Position numbers and translations under genes: made by a program | Notes under the pieces: model-generated | What the model was told of the DNA's origin: nothing | Database searches by the model: none | Seen by the model: the letters and a program-made list of their open reading frames with translations, nothing else | Shown here: positions 7,071 to 15,812 of the stretch, in pieces | Position numbering within the stretch: the stretch's first letter is position 1 | Layout: each line of letters begins with the position of its first letter | Assembly (NCBI RefSeq): GCF_003721245.1 | Contig: NZ_RIZG01000001.1 | Span: forward strand, 186,001 to 250,000 | Direction of reading: 5' to 3' | Source of the DNA: Marinomonas hwangdonensis | Lineage (GTDB): Bacteria > Pseudomonadota > Gammaproteobacteria > Pseudomonadales > Marinomonadaceae | Length of the DNA stretch: 64,000 nucleotides

Positions 7071-8200
7071 CACGTCTTACAGCTTGGTTTTCTGAAGGGC
7101 GCTCGACGGGCAAACACACTCTGCCATTTGTGGTGATTTTATTGAGTGTGACGATTCTTGCTTCGGCAGCGAATCTATTTTTACCCGCCGACTCGATCTT
7201 CTATGTCAGCACTTACACCATCACGCTTTTGGGTAAGTATTTGTGCTACGCCATGTTGGCGTTAGCGGTGGATATTATTTGGGGTTATTGTGGAATTTTG
7301 AGTTTAGGACATGGGGCGTTTTTCGCCTTGGGCGGTTACGCGATGGGCATGTATTTGATGCGCCAAATCGGTGATCGCGGGGTGTATGGTAATCCTTTAC
7401 TGCCTGACTTTATGGTGTTCTTAGACTGGAAAGAATTGCCTTGGTTTTGGCTGGGCATGGATCAGTTCTGGTTCGCTATGTTAATGGCGGTATTGGTTCC
7501 CGGTCTTTTAGCCTTTGTGTTTGGTTGGTTGGCGTTTCGCTCTCGTGTAACTGGCGTTTATCTTTCCATCATGACGCAGGCCTTAACTTATGCCCTGTTG
7601 CTGGCTTTCTTCCGTAACGAAATGGGCTTTGGCGGCAACAATGGCTTGACCGATTTTAAAGAAATCCTTGGCTTTAATTTGCAAGCGGACAGTACACGCG
7701 TTGCTTTGTTTTTGATTACAGCGATTCTGCTGGCAGTGATTTTCGTAATCAGCCAGAAGATCTTGTCTTCTCGACTTGGCAAGGTGGTGCTGGCGATTCG
7801 TGATTCGGAATCTCGCTCACGCTTTATTGGTTATCGTACCGACAGATACAAGGTGTGGTTGTTTGTCTATTCCGCTGTCATCGCGGGCATAGCTGGCGCT
7901 TTGTATGTGCCGCAAGTGGGCATTATCAACCCGGGTGAGTTTTCCCCAATCAACTCTATTGAGATGGTGATTTGGGTAGCTGTGGGTGGTCGTGGCACCT
8001 TGATTGGCGCCGTTATCGGGGCCTTATTGGTGAACTACGCGAAAACCCGTTTTACCGCGATTATGCCGGATGCTTGGCTGTTCGCCTTGGGTGCCATGTT
8101 TGTTCTGGTTACCTTGTATTTACCGAAAGGTTTGATGGGATTGTATGGTCAGCTAAAGGCCAAGCGAAATGCAGTTATGAATAAGGAATCACAAGCATGA
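7067..8200 (+). CDS. urtC: Urea ABC transporter, permease UrtC
   Basis: Second membrane permease (LivM-like) of the urea importer, 377 residues with about nine or ten membrane segments. The diagnostic region DIIWGYCGILSLGHGAFFAL is near residues 67-86. The cytoplasmic coupling loop with AIRDSESRSRFIGYRTDRYK sits near 240-260, where it contacts the ATPases. It starts inside the urtB stop codon (ATGA overlap) and ends with the same overlap into urtD, so B-C-D-E is translated as one coupled unit. Confidence 0.95.
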   Translation: MTRLTAWFSEGRSTGKHTLPFVVILLSVTILASAANLFLPADSIFYVSTYTITLLGKYLCYAMLALAVDIIWGYCGILSLGHGAFFALGGYAMGMYLMRQIGDRGVYGNPLLPDFMVFLDWKELPWFWLGMDQFWFAMLMAVLVPGLLAFVFGWLAFRSRVTGVYLSIMTQALTYALLLAFFRNEMGFGGNNGLTDFKEILGFNLQADSTRVALFLITAILLAVIFVISQKILSSRLGKVVLAIRDSESRSRFIGYRTDRYKVWLFVYSAVIAGIAGALYVPQVGIINPGEFSPINSIEMVIWVAVGGRGTLIGAVIGALLVNYAKTRFTAIMPDAWLFALGAMFVLVTLYLPKGLMGLYGQLKAKRNAVMNKESQA

Positions 8201-9048
8201 GTACGTTAGATAGCACCCGTGAACTCTTCCGTCGAGATCAGGTTTGGCCATTTCTAGCGCCAGCGCAGGCCGAGGTCAATGTCGGTAATCAGATGATTCT
8301 GTACGTGGAAGATTTGAATTTGAGCTTCGATGGCTTCAAAGCGCTAAACAATCTTAATCTTTATATCAACGACGGTGAATTACGTTGTTTGATCGGTGCC
8401 AATGGCGCGGGTAAAACCACCTTGATGGATGTGATTACCGGCAAAACTCAGTGTGATTCAGGCACGGTGTTCTTTGGGCAGAACCACAACTTATTGAACA
8501 AAGACGAAGCCGAAATTGCGCAGCTTGGTATTGGTCGTAAATTCCAAAAACCAACCGTGTTTGAAGAGCAAACCGTGTTCGATAATTTAGAGTTGTCTCT
8601 TAAAACCGACAAGCGTGTATTGCCGACTTTGTTCTCGCGTTTAACACCGACACAAATCGACCGTATTGATGACGTATTAAAAACCATTGGTTTGGCTAAG
8701 CATAGATTCATGTTAGCGGGTGCCTTGTCTCATGGTCAAAAACAATGGTTAGAAATCGGTATGTTGCTGGTGGCTGAGCCAAGACTTTTGTTGATCGATG
8801 AACCTGTAGCAGGCATGACAGCGCAAGAAACCGAACGTACAGCTGAACTGCTAACGTCTCTGGCGGGTGAGCGTACGGTGATTGTGGTCGAACACGATAT
8901 GGAATTTGTGCGCAGTATTGCTCGCACGGTAACGGTATTGCATCAAGGTTCTGTCTTGGCCGAAGGCACTATGGATCAGATTCAAAGTAACAAAGACGTG
9001 ATTGAAGTGTACCTTGGTGAAGAGGCTGCGGCAGGAGAACAGGCATGA
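8197..9048 (+). CDS. urtD: Urea ABC transporter, ATP-binding protein UrtD
   Basis: LivG-like ATPase of the urea importer. The 283 residues include an N-terminal extension of about 30 residues before the ABC core. Walker A is GANGAGKT (67-74). The signature reads LSHGQKQWLEIG, with the LSHGQ variant usual for UrtD, followed by Walker B LLLIDEP. It pairs with UrtE as a heterodimeric motor. ATGA overlaps join it to urtC and urtE. Confidence 0.95.
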   Translation: MSTLDSTRELFRRDQVWPFLAPAQAEVNVGNQMILYVEDLNLSFDGFKALNNLNLYINDGELRCLIGANGAGKTTLMDVITGKTQCDSGTVFFGQNHNLLNKDEAEIAQLGIGRKFQKPTVFEEQTVFDNLELSLKTDKRVLPTLFSRLTPTQIDRIDDVLKTIGLAKHRFMLAGALSHGQKQWLEIGMLLVAEPRLLLIDEPVAGMTAQETERTAELLTSLAGERTVIVVEHDMEFVRSIARTVTVLHQGSVLAEGTMDQIQSNKDVIEVYLGEEAAAGEQA

Positions 9049-9752
9049 TTTCAATTAACAAAGTTGATCAACTTTACGGCGGCACACAGATTCTTTGGGG
9101 CTTGGATTTAGAGATAGTCCCCGGTTCGATTACTTGCATCATGGGTCGAAACGGCGTGGGCAAAACCACCTTGCTAAAAGCCATCATGGGTTTGTTGCCG
9201 ATCAAAAGTGGTGAGATCACCATGGAAGGCGAAACCCTAAACAAGCAAAGCGCAGAAAAGCGCGCTTACTCAGGTATCGGTTACGTTCCTCAAGGTCGAG
9301 ACATTTTCCCCATGCTCACCGTAGAAGAAAATTTGCGCATTGGTTTACCTGTACGAAGTAAACGCACCAAAGACAGTCCGAAAGACATCCCAGAGAAAAT
9401 CTTTGAGCTTTTTCCGGTATTGAAAGACATGTTGCATCGTCGTGGTGGTGATTTATCTGGTGGTCAACAGCAGCAACTGGCCATTGGTCGCGCCTTGGTG
9501 TTAGAGCCAAAAGTCTTGATCTTGGACGAACCAAACGAAGGCATTCAGCCCAACATTGTGAAGCAAATTGGCGATGTGATTTTAAAGCTAAATGCGGAAG
9601 AAGGTTTAACCGTTATCTTGGTGGAACAAAAGCTCGGTTTCGCCCGTCGCGTGGGTAAAGAATTTCGTCTGATGGAAAAGGGACGCATTGTAGCGGCGGA
9701 TAAAATGGAGAATCTCAACGACTCGCTAATAAAACAATACTTGGCGGTCTAG
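9045..9752 (+). CDS. urtE: Urea ABC transporter, ATP-binding protein UrtE
   Basis: LivF-like ATPase, 235 residues. Walker A GRNGVGKT is at 34-41, the signature is LSGGQQQQLAIG and Walker B VLILDEP is followed by NEGIQP, a UrtE hallmark. It completes the ABC importer and is coupled to urtD by an ATGA overlap. After the stop there are about 200 non-coding bases with a structured element before the urease genes. Confidence 0.95.
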   Translation: MISINKVDQLYGGTQILWGLDLEIVPGSITCIMGRNGVGKTTLLKAIMGLLPIKSGEITMEGETLNKQSAEKRAYSGIGYVPQGRDIFPMLTVEENLRIGLPVRSKRTKDSPKDIPEKIFELFPVLKDMLHRRGGDLSGGQQQQLAIGRALVLEPKVLILDEPNEGIQPNIVKQIGDVILKLNAEEGLTVILVEQKLGFARRVGKEFRLMEKGRIVAADKMENLNDSLIKQYLAV

Positions 9753-9804
9753 TTTTTCAGGTCTAGTTTTTGCATTGGCTCAATAAGCAGTTATTTGGCA
9801 AAAC

Positions 9805-9899
9805 AAAATTTTAAGCCTGTAGACCAGCCGTCAGGATGACGGCGAAGGCCCAACCGGCACAGGGAGGTGCCGTATGGGCCGGGTCGAAGGATGAATTTT
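9805..9899 (+). other. Highly structured intergenic element between urtE and ureD
   Basis: Nested complementarity predicts a three-way-junction fold. AAAATT (9805-9810) can pair with AATTTT (9894-9899) and GACC (9822-9825) with GGTC (9882-9885). Inside are two hairpins: GCCGTCA/TGACGGC (9827-9833/9837-9843), and a two-step stem GGCCCA/TGGGCC (9847-9852/9875-9880) with GGCAC/GTGCC (9856-9860/9867-9871) closing an AGGGAG loop. It is much more GC-rich than its surroundings. No T-run follows, so it is not a simple terminator. It could be a structured RNA in the urt-ure transcript, an RNA processing or stability element, or a dispersed repeat. It matches no riboswitch class I recognise. Confidence 0.5.
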
Positions 9900-9951
9900 A
9901 TTGGAGCCACCATAAAAACTAACAATAATCGAGAACATAACTTCTGTCGCC

Positions 9952-10899
9952 ATGTGTGAAAACGCTTATAGGGCATCAATGAATAATAAACATAATCTTG
10001 CTTTGGCAGAACAATACGACCAAAAGCCGCTGCCAGAAACAAACATGCCAGTGACGGGGGAAGCTTCACACTGGCATGCGTTTCTGACCTTAGGCTTTTC
10101 TCAAACAACTCGCGGTACTGTGTTGAAAACCTGTGATCACAAAGGGCCTTTGTACGTACAAAAGCCCTTTTATCCTGAAGGTCGAGACACGGCGCACGTC
10201 TATTTATTGCATCCACCGGGCGGTTTGGTATCGGGAGATCGCCTCACGATTACGGCAAACTTAGCCGAAAATACACACGTTTTAATCACTACGCCGGGTG
10301 CTGGTCGTGTTTATCGTGCTCGTAAAGATAAAACCCTACAACATCAAATTACCCAGTTGAACGTGGCTGAAAACAGCTTAATGGAATGGTTACCACAAGA
10401 AACCATCCTCTATCCGAATGCTCATACTCGCCTTGAAAACTGCATCGACCTTGCTGATAACGCTAAGTTCATCGGCTGGGAAATCACTTGCTTTGGCTTG
10501 CCAGCTAACAAAGAAGATTTTGGCGAAGGCCACGCAGAGCAAGGCTTTCAGATTCGTCAGAATGGTCGTCTTAAAGTGCGAGAGCGCTTGGTGATAGACG
10601 ATAGCAGCCGTGCTGTTTTTACGGCCAAAGCCGGACTAGATGGTAAACCTATTAATGGTTTGATGATTGCGGGGCCTTTTGATTCAGTCAATCAAGACGA
10701 TTTGATCAATTCTTTACGTCATCACTGTACCCAGCATGGGTCATTAAGTGGCGTAAGCATGGTAGGCGAGTACATCTTAGTTCGCAGTCTTCACGATGAT
10801 TCGGAACAAGTGAAACAGCTATTTATCCAGTGCTGGCGCGATATTCGTCCCACATTAATCAACAAAGAATCCAACGAACCGAGAATTTGGTCGACCTAA
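9952..10899 (+). CDS. ureD: Urease accessory protein UreD (UreH)
   Basis: Scaffold protein that binds apo-urease and recruits UreF and UreG for nickel insertion. The 315 residues contain the family blocks TTPGAGRVYRA (around 122-132), LMEWLPQETILYPNA and IGWEITCFGLPA. The first ATG (9952) has no clear ribosome binding site. A second in-frame ATG at 9979 gives 306 residues and sits after a weak AGGGC, so it may be the true start. First gene of the urease operon; about 70 bases separate it from ureA. Confidence 0.93.
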   Translation: MCENAYRASMNNKHNLALAEQYDQKPLPETNMPVTGEASHWHAFLTLGFSQTTRGTVLKTCDHKGPLYVQKPFYPEGRDTAHVYLLHPPGGLVSGDRLTITANLAENTHVLITTPGAGRVYRARKDKTLQHQITQLNVAENSLMEWLPQETILYPNAHTRLENCIDLADNAKFIGWEITCFGLPANKEDFGEGHAEQGFQIRQNGRLKVRERLVIDDSSRAVFTAKAGLDGKPINGLMIAGPFDSVNQDDLINSLRHHCTQHGSLSGVSMVGEYILVRSLHDDSEQVKQLFIQCWRDIRPTLINKESNEPRIWST

Positions 10900-10970
10900 A
10901 ACGGTGCGGGTGATCCATTTTGGTTCATATAAATCTATTTAAGAGTGACATGAAGAGGCATTAAATAAAA

Positions 10971-11273
10971 ATGGAACTACTCCCAAGAGAAAAAGACAAG
11001 CTGCTTGTATTTACTGCAGCCTTGCTTGCCGAACGTCGTTTGAATCGCGGTCTTAAATTGAATTACCCTGAAGCCATGGCGTATATCACCATGGAAATTA
11101 TCGAGGGCGCTCGCGATGGTAAAACCGTGGCGGAGTTGATGGCGTTTGGTAAGACAGTATTGAGTGCGGAACAAGTGATGGATGGCGTGGTGGAATTGAT
11201 CCACGAAGTGCAGGTGGAAGCGACTTTCCCAGATGGGACGAAACTTGTCACCGTTCATAATCCTATAAATTAG
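10971..11273 (+). CDS. ureA: Urease gamma subunit
   Basis: Small structural subunit of the (UreABC)3 urease, 100 residues as usual for bacteria. The start [23 protein letters not shown] and the [18 protein letters not shown] and [21 protein letters not shown] blocks are canonical. The ureB start follows 15 bases after the stop codon, with a strong GGAAGGAG ribosome binding site between them. Confidence 0.97.
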   Translation: MELLPREKDKLLVFTAALLAERRLNRGLKLNYPEAMAYITMEIIEGARDGKTVAELMAFGKTVLSAEQVMDGVVELIHEVQVEATFPDGTKLVTVHNPIN

Positions 11274-11288
11274 GGAAGGAGAACCTCC

Positions 11289-11606
11289 ATGATTCCAGGT
11301 GAAATACAGGTAGCCGCAGGCGTTATTGAACTCAATGTAGGGCGCAAGACGGTGAAAGTTCGTGTTGAAAATACCGGTGATCGTCCTGTGCAAATTGGCT
11401 CCCATTACCATTTTTATGAAGTAAATCCCGCTTTGTCCTTTGATCGTGCTGTGACGAAAGGCTTTCGTCTGAACATTGCTTCTGGCACCGCGGTGCGCTT
11501 TGAACCCGGCCAAGGTCGCGAAGTGGAGTTGGTCGAATACGCTGGCACGAAAACCATTTATGGCTTCCGTGGTGACGTCATGGGCACATTGGGAGGAGCA
11601 GAATAA
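11289..11606 (+). CDS. ureB: Urease beta subunit
   Basis: Structural subunit of urease, 105 residues, beginning MIPGEIQ and containing [17 protein letters not shown] and GFRGDVMG, all diagnostic. The GGAAGGAG ribosome binding site is strong. Its stop codon shares one base with the ureC start (TAATG), so the two are coupled. Confidence 0.97.
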   Translation: MIPGEIQVAAGVIELNVGRKTVKVRVENTGDRPVQIGSHYHFYEVNPALSFDRAVTKGFRLNIASGTAVRFEPGQGREVELVEYAGTKTIYGFRGDVMGTLGGAE

Positions 11607-13312
11607 TGGCGACGATGGATAGACACAGTTACGCGCAAATGTTCGGTCCAACCACGGGCGACCGCTTGCGTTTAGGCGATACCGATATCTGGATTCAGGT
11701 GGAAAAAGATTTCACCGTGTATGGCGACGAAGTGAAATTCGGCGGTGGCAAGGTCATCCGTGACGGCATGGGGCAAAGCCAAGTGACCAATGATGTTGCC
11801 GTGGATTTGGTGATTACCAATGCCTTGGTGCTGGATCATTGGGGCATTGTGAAGGCGGACGTTGGCATCAAAGAAGGCCGTATTTTTAAAGTCGGTAAAG
11901 CCGGTAATCCAGACGTGCAAGATAACGTCGATATTGTGATTGGACCGGGAACGGAAGTCATCGCTGGCGAAGGTTCTATTTTGACCGCGGGTGGCATCGA
12001 TGCGCACATTCATTTTATTTGTCCGCAGCAAATTGAAGAAGCCTTGACCTCTGGCGTCACCACCATGATTGGCGGCGGCACAGGGCCTGCGACGGGAACC
12101 AAAGCGACGACGTGTACGCCGGGACCTTGGTATCTTGGCAAGATGTTACAAGCCACCGACAGCATGCCGATGAACTTGGGCTTTTTGGGCAAAGGCAACG
12201 CCAGTCTGCCAGAAGCCTTAGAAGAACAGTTAGAAGCCGGCGCTTGTGGTCTGAAATTACACGAAGATTGGGGCACCACGCCCGCGTCGATTGATTGTTG
12301 TTTGAGTGTGGCGGAAAAATACGATGTGCAAGTGGCGATTCACACCGACACCTTGAACGAATCGGGTTTTGTCGACAGCACCATTGATGCCTTTAAAGAT
12401 CGCGTGATTCACACCTACCATACAGAAGGCGCAGGCGGCGGTCACGCTCCCGATATTATTCGCGCGGCGGGTAATCCGAATGTTTTGCCATCGTCGACCA
12501 ATCCAACGCGCCCTTATACGCGCAACACGGTAGACGAGCATTTAGACATGCTGATGGTGTGTCATCATTTAGATAGCAATATCCCAGAAGACGTGGCCTT
12601 TGCCGATTCACGTATTCGCAAAGAAACCATCGCAGCAGAGGATATTTTTCATGACCGTGGTGCCTTCAGCATGATCTCGTCTGACTCCCAAGCCATGGGT
12701 CGAGTAGGCGAAGTCGTGACTCGCACATGGCAAACTGCACACAAGATGAAGCAGCAGTTTGGCTTATTACCAGAAGACCAAGAGCTTGGTGCCGATAATT
12801 TTCGTGCACGTCGTTACATCGCTAAATACACCATTAACCCAGCGATTGCTCATGGTATTAGCCATGAAGTGGGCTCCATTGAGCCTGGCAAAATGGCGGA
12901 TTTAGTCTTGTGGAAGCCCGCTTTTTTTGCAGTTAAACCTTCAATGATTATTAAAGGCGGTATGATTGCTAGCGCGCCAATGGGCGATCCTAATGCCTCT
13001 ATTCCGACACCTCAGCCCGTGCATTATCGTCCTATGTTTGGTTCGTTTGGTAAGGCTGCTGCGGCGACGTCTGTGACCTTTGTTTCTCAGGCAGCACTGA
13101 ACAATGGCCTGAAAGAATCGCTCGGTTTGGATCGGACTTTGGTGGCCTGTAAAAACACACGCAATATTTCCAAGCTCGACATGATTCATAACGATTGGCT
13201 GCCGAACATTACCGTCGATCCGCAAACCTATGAAGTGCGCGCCGATGGCGAATTATTAACCTGTGAGCCAGCTGAAGTATTGCCCTTGGCTCAGCTTTAC
13301 ACTCTCTTTTAG
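11606..13312 (+). CDS. ureC: Urease alpha subunit (catalytic)
   Basis: Catalytic subunit that hydrolyses urea to ammonia and carbamate at a di-nickel centre; 568 residues, normal length. Visible active-site elements are the nickel ligands in DAHIHF, the carbamylated lysine in GLKLHEDWG, histidines in AIHTDTLNE and the [13 protein letters not shown] block, and the flap MVCHHLD carrying the catalytic histidine. All appear intact, so the enzyme should be active once loaded with nickel by UreDEFG. Confidence 0.98.
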   Translation: MATMDRHSYAQMFGPTTGDRLRLGDTDIWIQVEKDFTVYGDEVKFGGGKVIRDGMGQSQVTNDVAVDLVITNALVLDHWGIVKADVGIKEGRIFKVGKAGNPDVQDNVDIVIGPGTEVIAGEGSILTAGGIDAHIHFICPQQIEEALTSGVTTMIGGGTGPATGTKATTCTPGPWYLGKMLQATDSMPMNLGFLGKGNASLPEALEEQLEAGACGLKLHEDWGTTPASIDCCLSVAEKYDVQVAIHTDTLNESGFVDSTIDAFKDRVIHTYHTEGAGGGHAPDIIRAAGNPNVLPSSTNPTRPYTRNTVDEHLDMLMVCHHLDSNIPEDVAFADSRIRKETIAAEDIFHDRGAFSMISSDSQAMGRVGEVVTRTWQTAHKMKQQFGLLPEDQELGADNFRARRYIAKYTINPAIAHGISHEVGSIEPGKMADLVLWKPAFFAVKPSMIIKGGMIASAPMGDPNASIPTPQPVHYRPMFGSFGKAAAATSVTFVSQAALNNGLKESLGLDRTLVACKNTRNISKLDMIHNDWLPNITVDPQTYEVRADGELLTCEPAEVLPLAQLYTLF

Positions 13313-13321
13313 GAAGTTAGC

Positions 13322-13765
13322 ATGCTAGATATTTACGAAAGATTAGGCACCCATTGTCACGATCCAGTTCACACTACTGTGACGCTAACTCATGAACAGC
13401 GTGACCGCGGTAGATTGAAACTTATAGGTGACAATAGCGAAGAGGTTCGTGTGTTTCTTGAGCGCGGTAAGCCACTGTTAGTCGGAGAGTTTTTAAAGTC
13501 CGAATGCGGCAAGATAGTGCAAGTTAATGGCGCGGTGGAAGACGTAGCCCATGCCAGCTGTGAAGACTGGGAAGCTTTTTCCAAAGCCTGTTATCACTTG
13601 GGTAATCGTCACACCAAAATCCAAATTGGCGAACGCTGGTTGCGCATCAAACCGGACCACGTTTTAGAAGACATGCTGCACATGCTTGGTTTGATCGTTA
13701 CCCATGAAGAGGGCGTGTTTGTCCCAGAATCTGGAGCTTATAGTCATGGGCACAGTCACCACTAG
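13322..13765 (+). CDS. ureE: Urease accessory protein UreE (nickel metallochaperone)
   Basis: Delivers nickel to the UreDFG-urease complex. The 147 residues contain the peptide-binding N-terminal domain and the metal-binding C-terminal domain with CYHLGNRH and MLHMLGL. The tail GAYSHGHSHH has four histidines, a short version of the His-rich tail seen in several UreE proteins. An AGGAAG ribosome binding site precedes the ATG. The 3' end overlaps the start of ureF by about 20 bases. Confidence 0.95.
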   Translation: MLDIYERLGTHCHDPVHTTVTLTHEQRDRGRLKLIGDNSEEVRVFLERGKPLLVGEFLKSECGKIVQVNGAVEDVAHASCEDWEAFSKACYHLGNRHTKIQIGERWLRIKPDHVLEDMLHMLGLIVTHEEGVFVPESGAYSHGHSHH

Positions 13766-14453
13766 CACAGTCACTAGTAACATTGTCACCACTGACATTA
13801 GCTTATTACGGCTTTTGCAGCTAAGCAGCGTCGGTTTGCCAGTGGGTGGTTTTGCCTTTTCCCAAGGCATGGAATACGCCATCGATCAAGGCTGGGTTAA
13901 AAATAAAGCCGAAGTGTCCGATTGGATCGGTTTGCAGCTGCAGCAGTCTGTGGCGCGTGTGGATTTACCTGTGCTGCGGTTATGTATGGCTGCGGCCAAG
14001 CAGCAAGATACAGAACGATTATTCGAGCTGAATGATTTGGTGTTAGCTTGCCGCGAAACCAAAGAGCTGCGTTTAAACGATACCGCCATGGGCGAAGCCT
14101 TATTTCGCTTGATGGGCAGCTTGCATATAGACACGCCGTTTAAGCGTTTAGACGAAATGAGCTTTGTCATTCTGTTTGCCATTGCAGCGAGCCATTGGAG
14201 CCTGAAACCTGATCTTGCTTCATTGGGTTTTGCGTGGTCTTGGCTGGAAAACCAAATCGCAGCGGCGACCAAATTGGTTCCTCTTGGGCAAACCCAAGCA
14301 CAAGAATTGTTAGGTGAATTACAGACAGACATTCGGCACGCCATTGCCATGTCGTTAACCATTGAAGAAGACCGCATTGGCGCGGGATTACCAGCCATTG
14401 CCATTGCCAGTGCTCAGCACGAAACACAATATTCGCGGCTTTTTCGCTCTTAA
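13746..14453 (+). CDS. ureF: Urease accessory protein UreF
   Basis: Helical accessory protein that gates GTP hydrolysis by UreG during nickel insertion. I chose the ATG at 13746 (235 residues): it has GGAG about ten bases upstream and gives the usual length. The upstream ATG at 13704 would add 14 non-conserved residues deep inside ureE. Conserved blocks: SVGLPVGGFAFSQGMEYA near residues 27-44, CRETKELR and MGEALFRLM. A threonine-rich N-terminal leader (TTSTVTSNIVTTD) is unusual but harmless. Confidence 0.93.
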   Translation: MGTVTTSTVTSNIVTTDISLLRLLQLSSVGLPVGGFAFSQGMEYAIDQGWVKNKAEVSDWIGLQLQQSVARVDLPVLRLCMAAAKQQDTERLFELNDLVLACRETKELRLNDTAMGEALFRLMGSLHIDTPFKRLDEMSFVILFAIAASHWSLKPDLASLGFAWSWLENQIAAATKLVPLGQTQAQELLGELQTDIRHAIAMSLTIEEDRIGAGLPAIAIASAQHETQYSRLFRS

Positions 14454-14476
14454 GTGTATTTTAAAAGGAACCCAGT

Positions 14477-15118
14477 ATGAAAAAACAAACGTTACGAATT
14501 GGTGTAGGTGGTCCAGTAGGATCAGGAAAAACGGCGTTGCTGCGTTCTTTATGTAGCGCGATGCGTGACCATTACAACATTGCCGTGGTGACCAATGATA
14601 TTTATACCCAAGAAGACGCGAAGTTCTTAACTCAGCATGAAGCCTTGGATGCGGACCGTATTATCGGTGTCGAAACCGGTGGTTGTCCGCATACGGCGAT
14701 TCGTGAGGACGCGTCGATGAACTTAGCGGCGATTGATCAATTATTAGAGCGCCATGGCGAATTGGATGTGGTGTTTGTGGAAAGTGGTGGCGACAACCTG
14801 AGCGCGACTTTTAGCCCAGAGCTGTCAGATTTTACCATTTATGTCATTGATGTCTCCGCAGGCGACAAGATTCCTCGTAAAGGTGGCCCCGGTATTACTA
14901 AGTCCGATTTGTTGATTATTAATAAAACTGACTTAGCGCCTTTGGTTGGTGCGTCTTTGGATGTGATGGCGCACGACGCCAAGACTCAACGAGGTGATCG
15001 TCCGTTCATCTTTTCGAATCTAAAAAAAGCTCAAGGCTTGGATGAGATTATTCAGATCATTGTGTCTGAAGGCATGTTGGAAGCAAAAGAAATTCCAGCA
15101 GCAAAAGCCGTCGTTTAG
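14477..15118 (+). CDS. ureG: Urease accessory GTPase UreG
   Basis: SIMIBI-class GTPase that drives nickel insertion into urease. The 213 residues carry the P-loop GPVGSGKT near 12-19 and the nickel-binding CPH motif in [17 protein letters not shown]. The [15 protein letters not shown] block and the guanine-specificity motif NKTD are also present. AAAAGGAA precedes the ATG. Last of the canonical assembly genes, 40 bases before hupE. Confidence 0.97.
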   Translation: MKKQTLRIGVGGPVGSGKTALLRSLCSAMRDHYNIAVVTNDIYTQEDAKFLTQHEALDADRIIGVETGGCPHTAIREDASMNLAAIDQLLERHGELDVVFVESGGDNLSATFSPELSDFTIYVIDVSAGDKIPRKGGPGITKSDLLIINKTDLAPLVGASLDVMAHDAKTQRGDRPFIFSNLKKAQGLDEIIQIIVSEGMLEAKEIPAAKAVV

Positions 15119-15158
15119 AAATATGCGGATTTGAATTAAAAGTATTAGGAGATAGATT

Positions 15159-15758
15159 ATGAGTGCAATGAAAGAAAGAGTATTGAAAACAAAAGGTTTG
15201 TTGGTATCGGCTTCTGTTTTAGCGTCAGGTTCCGTTCTTGCTCATCCGGGGCATGAACAGGCTTCTAGCGTTATGACGGGTTTTGCTCACCCGATGGGCG
15301 GTTTGGATCACCTTTTAGCCATGGTGGCGATTGGTCTTTGGGCCGCGAGCATGGGGGGTCGCGCTTTGTGGGTGATTCCGGCCGCGTTTGTTGTGACCAT
15401 GTTGTTAGGTGGTGGCTTAGCCGTGGCGGGTTTGACTGTGCCATTTATTGAGCAAGGGATTCTATTGTCTGTCATTGTATTGGGCGCTTTGGTGTTGTTT
15501 GCTAAGCGCTTACCAACAGCGGTTTGCGTGGCAATTGCGGGTGGCTTTGCGTTATTCCACGGAGCCGCCCATGGAATGGAAATGCCATTGAATGCTAATG
15601 GTCTGCAATATGCGCTGGGCTTTGCTTTGGCAACGGCAGGCTTGCATCTAGTTGGACTTGGCTTTGGGCAGTGGATGGTTAAAATCGGTACGCCTTTAGT
15701 AGCACGCATGAGTGGTTTTATTATTACTGTGGCAGGTTTAATGCTGGCTTTTGTTTAA
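15159..15758 (+). CDS. HupE/UreJ family membrane protein, probable nickel transporter
   Basis: A 199-residue membrane protein with a signal-like N-terminus ending at VLAHPGHE and about six further membrane segments. The HPMGGLDHLLAM motif and the FALFHGAAHGMEMP histidine motif are the hallmark metal-binding segments of the HupE/UreJ family, members of which move nickel into the cell. The position immediately after ureG supports nickel supply for urease. GGAGATAG precedes the start. 'ureJ' would be the usual name in this context. Confidence 0.9.
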   Translation: MSAMKERVLKTKGLLVSASVLASGSVLAHPGHEQASSVMTGFAHPMGGLDHLLAMVAIGLWAASMGGRALWVIPAAFVVTMLLGGGLAVAGLTVPFIEQGILLSVIVLGALVLFAKRLPTAVCVAIAGGFALFHGAAHGMEMPLNANGLQYALGFALATAGLHLVGLGFGQWMVKIGTPLVARMSGFIITVAGLMLAFV

Positions 15759-15812
15759 CTTACTTTTGCTCAACAAAAGACACGCCATTTTATAGCCTGA
15801 CCGTGAGACTTT

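Noticed and set aside
9847-9880. attC-like integron site (GCCCAAC ... TGGGCC)
   Set aside because: The matching GTTRRRY core is absent, there is no integrase or cassette array, and the complementarity is better explained by a simple two-step hairpin.
9791-10216. Minus-strand frame of 141 codons over the urtE-ureD gap and ureD start
   Set aside because: Antisense to ureD, no ribosome binding site, composition of a shadow frame.
10977-11651. Long minus-strand frame of 224 codons over ureA-ureB
   Set aside because: Antisense to two certain urease genes; such shadows are common in biased coding DNA.
13704-13745. Extended N-terminus for ureF from the ATG at 13704
   Set aside because: It lies inside ureE, adds non-conserved residues, and the ATG at 13746 has a proper GGAG site.
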